Assembly: GCA_039881145.1 (NCBI GenBank)
Contig: JAYKKI010000037.1
Span: 21,853,501-21,917,500, forward strand
DNA: 64,000 nt
Reading direction: 5' to 3'
Source: Druceiella hillmani
Lineage: Eukaryota; Arthropoda; Insecta; Lepidoptera; Hepialidae
Positions within the stretch are counted from its first letter, which is position 1; each line of letters begins with the position of its first letter. A program made the position numbers and the translations under genes. Under the pieces are notes generated by a model, which was given only the letters and a program-made list of their open reading frames with translations, did no database searches and was not told the origin of the DNA. Of the stretch, positions 50,991-63,998 are shown piece after piece.

Positions 50991-51693
50991 GTATAGATTA
51001 ATGTCTTATTATATTAGAAAGAAAATGTTCAAAACAAAAATCACAAAAAATTTAAATTTTTTTATTTTAATGTAATGAATGATTACATCATTTTATTCAT
51101 ATAAATTTTAATTATATTTGGCGTAATTCAAACGACTACTTTCAAGGGTTTTTGTTTTTCAGTATAGTGATTTGTTACTTAATACTTCTTCGGCAATTGG
51201 TAAACCTAAGTAAGAAATGTGGAACTTTCTACAACGAGGATATACGTTTACTGAAATGCGAGTCTATTAAATGATTTCAATTAAATTAAAGAAAGACTAC
51301 TATTAATTATTCATATTTAGTTGATCTAGTAAATTCTAAACAAAAACTAGGCAAACAAATTACTTTTCATAGACCTTTTTTTAGACAAAAAAACTTGTTA
51401 AAATTTAATAATTAATATATTTATAGCTTTTTATGAAATTTTATTTTGGTATTTCTGTATATTTTGAGCCTCGGAATATGCTGAAATATGATATTTAGCC
51501 TAAGGCCGCACGGTTAGTATGTCCCCCTGTCTCACAGTCATGATATTTTACACATTTGGTCAGAATTTCAACTGTTTATTGAGGGTAATGGACTAAATTA
51601 CAAATTATGTAATCATTTTTCGCTGATACGATAATTAAATACAATAATAGAAATGTGAGAAATTTCAAATAAATTCCAAGTCCTTAAAACGAA

Positions 51694-51734
51694 ACAGATT
51701 TCTGCTCCTACTATGTATAGGATCAGAAATCTGT
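51694..51734. repeat. 17-bp hairpin, 7-base loop
   Basis: Arms 51694-51710 and 51718-51734 match at 16 of 17 positions. A second small inverted pair (gtgtac/gtacac) follows at 51733-51750. Confidence 0.9.
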
Positions 51735-52029
51735 GTACAAAACAGTACACAATCTAAACCGGGTAAACTTTTCAATGTGTGCGTCTTAAGTACGAAGGCA
51801 AACACATCACGGCTACTCAACCGTTGACCAAACACAGGCAGTCAACAGAGCTCAATACTGGCGCGGACATACTTTCAAGGCAAAACAAAAACAAAGCTTT
51901 CTTTCTGTTTCTACTTCGAATATTGTAGCGTAGAACTTTCTAATAAAATAAGAAAACAAGTTAGATCGAAGGTTGAGATTTAATTTTATGCTAGATATTA
52001 GAGCTAAAGGCCAAAACTGTTAATATCCT

Positions 52030-52079
52030 ATTAAGTTAGTACATGTCGTTTTGCCCATTAAGTTAGTACATGTCGTTTT
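52030..52079. repeat. 27-bp direct duplication
   Basis: The 23-base core beginning attaagttagtacatgtcg occurs at 52030-52052 and 52057-52079 without mismatch. Confidence 0.92.
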
Positions 52080-55000
52080 ATAACACGAGCAAAACGGGTA
52101 ACTGCATTTTATTCAATACCTTTAGATTCTTTTTTTTGTTTTGAACTTTTTTTATCTACACGGTGTCTAAAAAACCTCGAAAAAAAGATTTTTGCTTTCT
52201 GAGTGAAGAAAATGTTTTAACTTGTTTTCCGTTAGACACGATTTTTATAATATTATAGAAATAAATTTTTCCACACTTCAAGGTTTCTTAAAAGTTAGAG
52301 AAAAGAAGAAACTGTTCTTAAATCTCTTGAATCATTACGAAATACCAACCAATTATGACACACGAATACTATTCTACATGGTTACGCTCACCAATATTGT
52401 TGCTCACGAAATAATGCATAAAATCACTTAACGTCCAGTATTTTTATTCGAAAGCGTACTTCACGGCATTTTTTAAGTTCATCGATGAGTTTTCCTGCGG
52501 TCATAAAGAAATTATGCTAGCGAAAACGCAAGGTGTACTCTCTGATAAGATCCGCTTGGGCGTAATGGGACAAGCACCGCACTTCCGCTAACAGCGCAGC
52601 GCATAGTCAAACGTAACCAAAGAAGCAACCAAGATGTTTATGAGTATTGCCGCAAAAGAAACAAACACGTCTCCCCCCTGCAAAATAAGAAGTATTAGAA
52701 ATGATATTCTAAAATAATACAACTTCTTATATAAATAGTGAAGTGCCAAAAGGAAACAAATCATTTGAAATGGTAATAAATATAAGAACACCACGAATAA
52801 AGTTTGTTTTAGATTATTTTTTTGGTGCTACACCATCCATATTACTACATGGCTTTAAATATATTTGTCACTTGTTATTTTTCCTTAGTTGTTAAGGAGA
52901 TAAGAAGATTTTCTGAATGCTTATTAAAAATCAGTGCCATTATTTTCTTCTCATGCTAACCTGGAATATTATTCAATTAAATTATATTGAATTCACATTT
53001 CTTATTCGGGAAAGATTGATACAAATGACGTGTTTTGTTTAACAAATGAAATTATTTCAATCTGAGTGCAGTATTAAAAAGTCCACATTATTCTTTCTCT
53101 GTTTGGATGACGCATTTCATATTCAATGATATAATGTAATAAATGAGTTTATCACTTTTTACTGTCTCTGAATCACTTATTACCTTAGGATATTATTTCA
53201 ACATTATCCTACTATTGCTACAAAACGCAGCATATCATTCAGCACCCACCGTACCTTCTTTGATGCGTTTTATTTATAGAAGTATTAATTAATTTTTGAA
53301 TATTTTATTAAAAAATCTCAATTTGTTGACACTTATTTAATTTAATATCGGCGAAGTTACTTTTCAATATAAATACAAGTCTATTATTTATAAATAATTC
53401 AATTTTTAGTACAACAGTAATTGTAAATACCTTACACAGTTTTCATATTACATAGTTTTTCCGACCTAGATTACTTTCATTCTATTTTTATAAACAAGTA
53501 GTCAAATTATTTGCAAAAGTATAGAATTTGTAAGAAAAAGTTCATAAGATTGTTTCGTACATACTAAGACACGTATAAACTAGCAGTGGACAATTATGAA
53601 TAATATCAACGGAAACATTTACTTATGAAAATATCTCGCGATATTTCGATTACGATCATTAATATAGTAACTCGTAAATAAGAATAAACGAATTGCAGGT
53701 AATTTTTATAAAATATATGCTAACAAAATATATGAATTAAATAAAAGCATCATTGAATGAGTATGTAAAACAAAAAAATATACTCTTTTATTTTATTCTT
53801 CTGCATAAGAAACTAGACGTAACTTTACAGTTTAGTATCCAAAACCAAACTCTATAATGAATGTGGTTTTGAAAAATGATTAATATTTGATATAGACTTG
53901 GAATGAATTGTCATAAATAATACTCGTTGACACTAACAAACCTATTATGGAAGTCATTCATTCTGAACGTCCAATTTTAACGTCGTAGCATTAAATGTGA
54001 ACGCTTAAGATATAATAATATATTATGTGTTATTGTATTAAATCTATAGACTATTAAATTAGTTATAGCACACCAAACATGTAACTGAGTGATAAAGAAA
54101 ACCCCAGTACACATAAGCATATGAGATATCGTTAGAAAGATATTAAAAATTATATGAGATTCTAAAATATATTTTTGAGTGTATGTGTATTTCTAAAATC
54201 ATAAAAAATGTATCCCCACACTAATTTTTCAGCCAACGTGTGAAAAAACAAGGCATTAGAAATTAAAATAAATTATCAACAAATAATATTTTAAATGAGA
54301 TATGTTGGGTAGTTTTTGAGATATGGGATATTTTCGGTACCTACCACAGCAACAACTTTGTTTTTCTCAATTATAGATAGAGACATATTTTTAAAAAATA
54401 AAGTTCAATGTTATTTGGTGTTACAGGGCCTTTCCTGGATAAGTGGGTTAGATAATTAAATATTATGCAAATAAATTTGTTTTTATAAATTAAATTGAAT
54501 ATACACAAGTTATAAAAGAAAGGCGTTACTTATATACGAAATACGTACGCGTGACGTCCGTCGATCTAACAAAAAATGGGAGAAAAAACTCTATACGAGA
54601 CAGCAGGAAAAGAACCTCGCTATAATTTAATTCATCCGTTCTAATTGAAACATTAAACCTAAATGGAAAATTAGTACTCCAAGTATCGATTCACTTTATC
54701 AAAATGTAAATCAGCTTGTTAACAGTGTAATGATCGGACGGGGACTCTATTTCCGCATCCCAATGGAAGGGTGAGATCAGTTGGGCGGATTGCGCTTTGA
54801 AAATTTGTAATTAGCCATAAATTCGCTACAACCTTTTTACCTAGTACTGGTTAAGTTAAATATTGAACTAATCGATTTTATGTTTTTTAAATTTTTTATT
54901 TCAGCATGATGATAAAAGTATTGCTTTAACATTCAGGATGGTGGCATTATAAATATATGAAGGAGGGTATTTTCCATAGAAATATAAGTATGAATCCCTT

Positions 55001-55870
55001 CCCCATTACATACAGGTAATTTTAAAATAATTTAAAAGAAAAGAAACGAGTAAAAATAAAACACCCCTAAATTGTGACTATGAATAGAACCCATAATAGT
55101 GATAATCATATCTTGACACATTCTTATAACACAGAACTGGGTATGCAAATTTAAAAATATGCTTCAAAAATAAAGTGATACCTGGCGAATGCCTATTACG
55201 GATACATTATCAAATGAATGTAATTGATTGATGCGAAAAACTTCTTCAATATTTCTTTATTGAGTAATTTTAGACCGCTAAATCAGTAAATTTAGGGTTG
55301 AGCACAAAATCTTTAACGAAGAACTGCACGTTTCTTCCCACATCTAAATTCAATTCTAACCCATAGGTATTCAAACAATAAGTTTAAGATCGTAGCATGT
55401 TCAAATTCAAACACATTTGCCTATCCAGTTGTTTATTACAGTGAGCGAAGAAGGACATTGAATAACGGAATTGGAGGAAAATCATTTCATCTATAAAGTC
55501 CTTATTAAAATGAGTTTAATATTGAATTTAACGTATAAATATTCAGAGTCTAAAATTACTTTTAACCCAATACTGTACATGTTTCTTAAATCGGTCAATT
55601 ATATTTATTTGATAAATATTACAATACAATTGATTGTATATTAAAATTTTGCATTAATTCAAGGAATAAAATATTATTATTTTAAGAATTAAATAAATAT
55701 TGTTTAATAACAAAAATGTATTAAAGTGACTTCACAATTACTGTGGAATATACACATTTCAATAATTTACGTATTTTATTTCGGTCTGCTTTTGTTTTGT
55801 TATTAAACAATTATTTTCAAATCGTTAATCACGGCCACAAGCAGCAGCAACAAGCAGAGTTTTATTTCTG

Positions 55871-55960
55871 AATAACTAATTTTTAATAACAACTAATTTT
55901 TACAATTTACAATGAAAATAACAAACTAATAACTAATTTTGACAACTTACATTGAAAATA
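55871..55960. repeat. imperfect tandem duplication of about 38 bp
   Basis: Two copies of a unit running from 'aactaattttt' to 'tgaaaata' differ by a few bases. Confidence 0.8.
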
Positions 55961-57671
55961 CAATTACGTAAGTAAAATTTTACCCGGATATATTAATTTA
56001 GTTGTATATGCATTGCAATAATGATTGACTTACAAAATCATCTTGAGATTTGAGGTGGAAATCGAATTTTTTTAACCAATTTAATTTATTTAAGGCCGTT
56101 TTTTAACCGAATAAAATAGTGTTCATTTATTGAAAATAATTTGCTTAAATTAACGGTGGGATAAAGCCGATTGTGAACATTTATATAAATGCATAAATTA
56201 TTTCATTCTATATAAATTAGAACCTAATATATACGAGTATCTATCGCACTAATAATCTACTTTTCCATTCTCATTGATTATCTTCTTTTACCCACCTGAT
56301 ATGTAAAAGCAAGAAATTTTCATTTAACATTAATTTCTCTGTAATTTTCTTGTTGCAGTCACCTCGCGTTCTTCCAATTACACTGCACTAACATTTGCAC
56401 AATTATTTTTTATATTTATTCTTTTTCAATATATTTGTCATAAATGCGATTTTTGAAACTAAAAGTTTAAGGACAGGACACGTCATAACAGATTGCAAGA
56501 AACATTTTAATGTTAATAAAAGTAATTAAAATGTTATAAAAGTAACGTTTAAAAATATATCATTAATCTTTTGTTACCCTTTAAAGCATCCTTATTAATA
56601 TTGTGGTACATGAGAAAAAATGAGATTATTCATTTTCACGCAGTATAGATTTTTAAAGTTATGTTTGGTTAAAATTGTGTTTTTATAATCTTTAACGTGT
56701 TGTTTCTCTTAAATTACTAATTTTCAAAAGAAAAATTTATGAAAAACTAACAATGTAATAAAAATACAATAAAATCTTTAACCATTAATTGGACAAATGA
56801 CTAAATCACTAAATTTAGTAAGTCATTTTATAAAGTAGTTTTCAAAAATGGTAAAATTTAATTAAAATTATAGATTTATTGTTATGCAAAATACAATTTA
56901 ATTATTTTTTTGCATCAATTATTTTTGTTGTACCAATGTATTTAGCATAGGATCTTTGGTCGCGCTAACTCAACAGATTGCTCGGGATGTAAATCTGAAG
57001 AGTTGCATTTATCTAGATCATTTAAGATAGTCACGAGTTGGAAAAATATATGTGGATTTATACACATTTTTAAGTGGCCAAGACATTTTGACTAAGAAAA
57101 AGTAATTGTCGACACATACATAAAATACATACATTCCTAGAAAACGCGACAAGATATTATATTATCGATACATTGATAGCGGCGTTGTAAAAATATATAT
57201 TTAATAAATTTCTTAATTGTGAATAGAGCTAACACTACGAGGATTTCTTATCAATTCATGAACATATGAAACCTTAAAAAATTGATTAATATCTATTTTC
57301 ATTACACTATAAAAGACGCCAATGCATTTCTAACTTTATAAATAGATGACCCAGGTATATTTTACAGGTGTAAAAAAAAATACTTGATTACGTATATAAT
57401 TTATTAATGCAAGTTAAGATAAATAATTACGCTGGGCGAAGTGGGGCAGACTATTTTTTATTTTGGACATCCTTATCTTACGAAGGAGGCTTCGTTGCAA
57501 AAAAAAGGAATAGTATATTTCCCACTGCATTCTAAATCACTTTTTTTATTAGGTTTTTCCGCAGACCACTTGACTATATTTCAACGTATTTGTAGTGAAG
57601 CTGTATATTTCAGTAAAATTTAAATACAGTTTTAAATTGAAAGAATTATGTTGCTCTGATATAGGAAATAA

Positions 57672-57739
57672 CAGACGGACAGATAAAAATTATAGGGATT
57701 CCGATTTTTGCCCCTCGGTTACGGAACTGTAAAAATGGT
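57672..57739 (+). repeat. retroposon tail-like sequence
   Basis: A gacggacagat tract is followed by 'gggattccgatttttgcc', 'cggttacggaac' and an A-rich end. This pattern is familiar from the 3' parts of dispersed insect retroposons; the family is not identified. Confidence 0.35.
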
Positions 57740-60643
57740 TAAAACAATATTTTCAACGTCGTAGTAGTTTTTAATTACATTTTTTTATTTTGATTTGTAA
57801 TTTAGATTATATTTAAATAAATAGCTTTCTATAAAGCGAGTTCCAATTATACTGGACCTTATTTTCTAGCGCTTAATGTTGATAATGTGATATCTAACGC
57901 TGCAAAATCTATCCATAAAATAAAACTGAGAAAGTAATTTAGAACAAAGTAAAAATGAAACAATACTTTTTTTTATTTTTATCTGTCTGTTTATTTGTTG
58001 TTTTAACGCGCATCACGTGAAAACTACTAATGTGTTTCATACGTTTATTGATAAACATATAAATTGACTTGAAGTAAACTTTTCTTTTTATTTCGATGTA
58101 CTTTCTACGGGTTGATTCTGTTACATTTGGGAACTAAAAAGAAGATATAAGAATTAAGCTTTCAACACGATGTATAGTTACCTCAAATACGCTTATTTTT
58201 ATCATTGTTATATTAGATGGAGTTATATGTTTAAGAGTGATCGAGCATGAGAACGAGATCGCGGGCACAGCTAGAATACACACAGCTAGAATATTCAAAA
58301 TAGTCGAAGGTCAACAATAGTATTAAGAAAAATAACAGGTTTGAAATATACAACTTAGTTCAAAAGTACTGTTTACAGGAAAATATTTTCAACTTCACTA
58401 CTACGTAATTTAATATCGGAAGTATCATAATAATGGCCATTCAATTTTCCTCGTCGAATTATGAAAGTGGCGAACGTTCCTTTATACAACATCATTGGCA
58501 CATCTCATTTTAGAGTCAAAATTACGTTCAAAACTTTACCACTGTCTAGTTAAGTTGACGGTTCTGAATTATGTAGACTTATCCCTATTTCATTTTGCCC
58601 CAGTTTAATCGCTTAAATGCCTCGGCTATAGACTAAGAAAAGTTTAAATTAACTTAGAATGAACTTCAAATTATCAACCTTTTTTCAATTAAACATAATA
58701 AGCTAAATTGTTTGCTTCCCCTTTATCACGATAAAAAAGTTAGACAGAAGAATAAAATGTGAAATATTTATTAAAGTTTATTTGTCTGTCAAACAGAAAG
58801 AATTCAAACCTTGTCAAAATTTGAATTCGAGAACCATGTACGTAATATATATGAATTGGCTAATATAACCTCGCAAATATTTGTTTTCAGAAAAGTTTTC
58901 TGAATTACACGTCTAAATTTCTTTTATCTTATGTGACTTTCTATCATATTCTTTGTTATCAGAATATACAAATTTTAATTCCCTTGTTATAAACTTTATA
59001 ACTTTTTATAAATGTGTCTACAGGTACTTTAAATTTCGTCATATTTCGATTCGACCACACATAAAAATATAGTCATTATTAATTTTAATTAAACGAGATT
59101 TTCTTTACACGTAGTGATGCAAAGTTATGTTTATGCGCATTAATGACATATTCTCGGTTCCAATCACGTGTGCATATTAAATAATGGGCGCTTGCCTCAG
59201 ATACGTTTGCAACCCTATATAGTTAAATGGCGGCACCATTTCACCTCTCACTTCATGATTATATGGTTATTACTCGTAAGACCATATTTAAGATATTTGA
59301 ATTTGTTACGCGATACTACAGAAAATGCCATGATACCAATTCTGCCAAGACTATTTGTTGCTCAGTAGTAGCAAATTAGAATCAAACTCAGTTATTTAGT
59401 TACAATTTGAGGTAATATAAGATTTTATGTTGGAGAAAATAGAGGAAAATTTATTCGATTTCCCTATTTCAAAAGTTATGGTTACTGCCCAAACTTTTCG
59501 TTTTGGACATGGTCGGATTGAAGTTTTTGCAAGTAAGAATAGAAGTGCATCTAGCCGTGCATTCATTTAAATTATTAGCATTTAAGGATGATGAGCAGAA
59601 ATGTGTAGGACGGACCTACACCCACCAATCAACAACGACCGCACATATGTCATTAGAGAGCTTCTTTCGTGACTGCAATTTGTTATAATGGCGAACGATT
59701 ACTTTTTCTCACCACGATTTGAGACTGACCCTTATATTAACAAATTACAGTCAAAGAAATTAATTATTCTTTTTGAGAATTTATGTGCAATGTATATTCT
59801 TGTGTTTCATTAATTTGTGTGACATAGTAGCGTAAGATATAATTTGAAGAAATATTTAACAAAGTGAGTAAATAGGTAAATAATTATATGGAAGAAAATC
59901 TTAATTTCAAAACAAATATTTGAAATAAAAATTTTCCATGAAATCTAATAATTATGCAGTGCGTTGTATAAAAGCAATTTACTAATTCGTAAAGACAATA
60001 AAGAGTTTTGTTTTTTAACAACCTAATCTAATATTCTTTCGTAACACAGCTTGTTCACTTTCAATAACCTTTACTATTTTCTTTCGCTTACACACAACTC
60101 GCTAATACAAATGTCGCTGTTTCAATTTTAAAAAGTCAATATTAGTTTTATAATTTTTATATATATGCATTGTATTAAATATAATTCTGTTTTGGACTTT
60201 CATTTGTATTTAAATCTTAATTTCTATTTCAAAATTAAATTCTATTACGTTAAGTATATGATCGACATTGTAGTCTCTACAGCTTAATTGTTCCTTGTGT
60301 ATGTGATAGAATTTAATTTTGAAATGAAAATGAAAATTTAATGATAAATAAAATGAAAAAACAGAATTATGTTTAATAATCTGCTACTTATACTCAATAG
60401 CATGTAAAAATCACAAAACTAATGTAGAGTGACGTTCTATACTTTGATATAGAGCCTAAGATTATGTGCATTTGCTTAATAGCATCAGATAGTTCACTTA
60501 TGAATATTGTGATTTGAATTTGTTGTACATTATAATTCAAATATTTCAAAAGTAAGCAAAATAGACAATACTACAATATAATTAGAATTGTAGTAATATT
60601 AAATAATTTTACCGTATATTCATAACTTCATCAAAAAAAAATT

Positions 60644-60648
<5 letters not shown>

Positions 60649-60700
<52 letters not shown>
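60649..60700. repeat. (TA)n microsatellite, left of mariner
   Basis: About 50 bases of TA that end exactly where the mariner terminal repeat begins. Confidence 0.95.
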
Positions 60701-60704
<4 letters not shown>

Positions 60705-61957
60705 GTTGTTAACCTATAAATCCGCCACTTTTTTCAACCGATTTCTGATTGTTACAGAAGATTCTAAAATATTTCTCGGGGAATATATAAAGAGTGCGGC
60801 ATTCGAACGTCTTTTCAGTTTGCAATTTAGTAATATGCGAGTAAAGAATAAATTAAAAATGAAAGTCTTTCGAAGTGAACTTCTAGAACTATTCTGTTTC
60901 GATTATATATATAGACAAATCAGTAAGGCGGAGAACTTTTAGGACTATTTATACGTGCATGTCGTCTAGGGCGATAAATCAGCGAAACAATACGCAATAT
61001 ATAAACAACTATGAGAAAGGTATGCTCCCTTGTGACACAGCAAAATACTGGTTCCAAAGATTCAAAGAAGGGAATTTTGTCCTGTCCAATAAACCTCATC
61101 CAAAGCGACCTCCTACAATTGAATCAGAAAAAATGAACAGCCTTATTGAAACAGATCGCATATTAAGTTCACTTTGTTTTGCAGATCTACGTTTATCCTT
61201 TGCAGATATTTTTCATCTTCATGCTTTGAGATGCAAATGGAAATTTCTGTTTGGCTACCACATAAGCTAACACCTTTTCCATTTCAGAATACAGCTAATG
61301 TGTGCTCGGAGCTGCTGGGTTCCCGTCGTATCAGCGAGAGGCTAAGGTGTCGGTTACAGGAGATGAAAAGTGGATGGCTTATGTTAATTTTCAGCGTAAA
61401 AATCAGTGGCTAGGAGATGAAAAAAATATTGTACGTAGACCAATATAGAGTATAGGACAAAATATATGTTTAACTGCATGGTGGGGTATAAATAAAGTTA
61501 TTCAACTAGTTATTCATTTAGTTATTCTTTAGAAACTCTTTCAAGCTAACAGTACAATTAGAGCTAAGATTTATCGCGAAAAATTGGCCTAATTTGCCGC
61601 TTAACTTCCTTCAAATTAAACAAAGTTTAATATTATATGAAAAAAACTACTTTCACTTGAATCAAATATGCTACTTCAGCCACCGTACTCTACATCTTTT
61701 CGCCATCTAATTATCATCTGTTTTGCTCTCAGTCTAATAATTTACGTGAGAGAAAATTTAAACTAACCTTCACCGGTTTTTCAGTCAAAGGTCCAACGAT
61801 TTTTACAAGGACGGAACTTTAGCTCTGCCTACACGTTGGCGACAAGTGGTAGATACCGATGGTACTTATATAATTGACGATCGATTTTATTGACTATAAA
61901 TAAAAAGTTGAAAATTTTGTGTACAGAGACCTACCATAGGTTTAAAAGCTGCCAACC

Positions 61958-61960
<3 letters not shown>
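60701..61960 (+). mobile_element. mariner transposon inside a (TA)n tract
   Basis: The left end starts ttggttgttaacctataaat at 60702. The right end read on the minus strand from 61958 starts aggttggcagcttttaaac. They share the ggttg..a.c.t.taaa pattern expected of decayed mariner terminal repeats. A mariner transposase relic lies between them. The 1.26-kb size is normal for mariner. Both outer borders are TA dinucleotide tracts, in agreement with mariner insertion at TA. Confidence 0.72.
60959..61893 (+). pseudogene. mariner transposase relic
   Basis: The N-terminal helix-turn-helix part reads CDTAKYWFQRFKEGNF and KPHPKRPPTIESEKMNSLIE (60959-61270), followed by HLHAL and, in a shifted frame, SVWLPHKLT (about 61245-61275). 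VTGDEKWMAYVNFQRKNQWL at 61353-61412 carries the first catalytic Asp. TAWWGINKVI and STIRAKIYREKL (about 61475-61590) fit the next blocks. The '.HDN.RPH' block is not readable. The third catalytic block reads SPSNYHLF, with Asn instead of Asp. The protein ends DFYKDGTLALPTRWRQVVDT...YIID, the standard mariner C-terminus (stop at 61891-61893). At least three frameshifts and several stops; about 30 codons are missing in the centre. Confidence 0.85.
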
Positions 61961-62000
<40 letters not shown>

Positions 62001-62033
62001 CACACATATGAATATATATATATACACACACAA

Positions 62034-62095
<62 letters not shown>
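61959..62095. repeat. (TA)n/(CA)n microsatellite, right of mariner
   Basis: TA runs with short ca steps (cacaca near 62001 and 62025). The 86-residue frame across it is a microsatellite translation. Confidence 0.95.
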
Positions 62096-62743
62096 ATGTG
62101 TGTGTAGAGGAGGAAGTATGGAAGTAGTACATACTGTTTCCCTCTTCTAAAACTAAACCACTATTTATGAAGAATAAACAACTTTTATTTTGTTTTGTTG
62201 GATAATAAACAAACCTACTAGTATCCATATCATACCAGAGAACACGCCCAAGACCAAGTTGGAAGCACATATCCTACAAGACATAAGCTACGCAGAATTT
62301 AGATATATTGAAATATTTAAACTGAATAAATAAACAAAATATTGACACAAACTTTCCATTACTGTAAATTTGTATTTTATGTTTGTTAAATTTTAATTTT
62401 ATAGTCCATTTAAAAATGATTATATATGTTTAACAAAATAAGTAATAAACCGTTTTTCAAATACGTCTCGGGGTGGATCTCCAAGTTTTCAATTATTTCA
62501 AAAAATTTTTGTAAAAAAATAAAAACTTTTTTTAATTTAATTCTATGTCTTGAATATCAATCTATAGCCGAAGCAGTGATGCTATGTGGCAAAGGCATTT
62601 ATATTTCTGGGTTACAATTAGTGCAAAACAGATTTGAAAAAATGGATGAGGACGGTAAGGACATGGTAATGATTTTTTCGTTCCTGGCAATGATTTTTTG
62701 TTGGTAGGAATGACGATATAATAAACTATTTTTATTTGCATTG
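62096..62743. other. no gene recognised
   Basis: An open frame of 93 codons at 62426-62707 (plus) contains no known domain. It lies directly downstream of the end of the family gene on the opposite strand, where the rest of that gene would be expected, but no matching blocks (for example HGKG) were found on the minus strand. Confidence 0.4.
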
Positions 62744-63998
62744 TTAATTTATTATAAAATAATTAAACTTGTACGAACTCTCATAAGTCAGTCTCAAATA
62801 TTCAACAGTAAAAGCTGTATGCAAGGCCACTTGAGAGCGACTGCCACCAAAATGGAAGCTCAGAACTTCTTGAGCATACTTCAACGCATAATTTTCGGAA
62901 AAATCGAATTTTGCATATCGATTGTAACATAGTTTCAACAAACGTAAATTTTCCCTCAAATGTTTCATTGCTTTATATTGTTTTACTATGTTGTAAGAAT
63001 GCGTAAAGAATTTTGGAAGAACTGTTTCCAATTTTTGAATCAATTTTTTAGGGTTTTCTTCTTCTTTCTCTTTGGACGTCAATTGTTGTTTTTTCTTTAT
63101 GCCTTTGCTCGTCGTGATTTCTTTAGCCACCCTTTTCCATTCGTAATATGTTACTGGTAAATCATCACGAAATTCCTTATATGCAGGAACTTTTCTTTCA
63201 CAAGCAGCACAGGTTCTTTCTAAGCATTCTGGGTTCCAAATGTCGCAACACAGTTTCCAATAATTCATTAGAATTCTTTTCGTTAATAATACGCGCCTTG
63301 TATAATGCTTCTATTAGCAGATCCATATTGGTATGTTGCATGCATAGGCATGTGTTATCTTTGTCTTGCTGCATTGGGAATAATACCCAAAAGGGTCTTT
63401 TTTTGCAGAAAAATGAGTAGGAGACGTGAATATTTTTTTCCTTGATATATTTGTTGTAGAGCTGTTTCAAAGGTGCAGTCAAAAAACACTTTTGGTGCCT
63501 GACTTTATTTTTCGTAATGTATTCTTTTTTTCCAGCTCTGATGACATTATTACTATCATCGTTATAAAAGCAATGAATAGATTCAACGACGTCAGTCTTT
63601 GCAGTCTGTAGCACTTTTTGTTCATTCTTTTTAATGTTTCTGTGTTTTTTTATCAATTTTTGTGTTTTTTTATTAATTTTTTTGTTACTCGCCATCAATT
63701 GGAAATCACCAACGTCATTGATAATAGGCCTTTTTTTCCGCAACTCTAGACGTCTATATTCTCTCATTCGGTACATGGCATTTTGTTCTTTAAGTTTTTT
63801 AATAATATCAATAATTTTTTTTTGCTTTTTCTGTTCTTTGTTAAGTATTTTTCTGACGATCAGTGAAACTTCATGGGATGCGTATATACGATTTCCAGCG
63901 CCTTTCAATGGACCACTTAACAGCTGTTCTTGCTCATTGTCTCCTTTGTTTTCTGGTACTGCTTCTACTCTTATGGGATCTGGTAATTTTTGTTTATT
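62744..63998 (-). pseudogene. uncharacterised DDE-like transposon protein family, well preserved copy B (partial)
   Basis: An open frame runs on the minus strand from the right window edge (63998) to a stop at 63198, so the N-terminus lies outside the window. It has a lysine-rich N-terminal stretch (63600-63850), then VVESIHCFYNDDSNNVIRAG, GKKEYI, LKQLYNKYI, RPFWVLFP and TCLCMQHTNMDLLIEAL. One frameshift in the overlap 63198-63268 moves it into the frame continuing NPECLERTCAACERK (paired cysteines), a basic linker, MKHLRENL and FDFSENYALKYAQE...SFHFGGSRSQVALHT (about 62830-62900). It then stops at 62744 without the expected SDG and HGKG blocks. The acidic residue of FSENY would be the first of a presumed DDE triad. 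Either a 3'-truncated copy or a gene whose last part is displaced by an insertion or intron. Related to copy A at 23830-25740 but clearly a different subfamily. Function unproven. Confidence 0.65.

Larger units (their letters stand above)
52080..60648. other. long AT-rich stretch, no gene recognised
   Basis: No convincing coding block on either strand. Contents worth noting: an imperfect 37-40-bp direct duplication at 55871-55960 (core aactaatttt...gaaaata), the retroposon-tail-like sequence at 57672-57739, and a short duplication at 58267-58290 (cacagctagaata). Small open frames at 57441-57623, 59168-59368 and 59503-59688 did not resemble any family I know. Confidence 0.45.

Noticed and set aside
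59503..59688. Possible mariner-like fragment (AHMSLESFFRD)
   Set aside because: One short resemblance without the neighbouring DNA-binding or catalytic blocks.
62426..62707. 93-codon plus-strand frame
   Set aside because: A vague resemblance to a mariner C-terminus was not supported by any upstream block.
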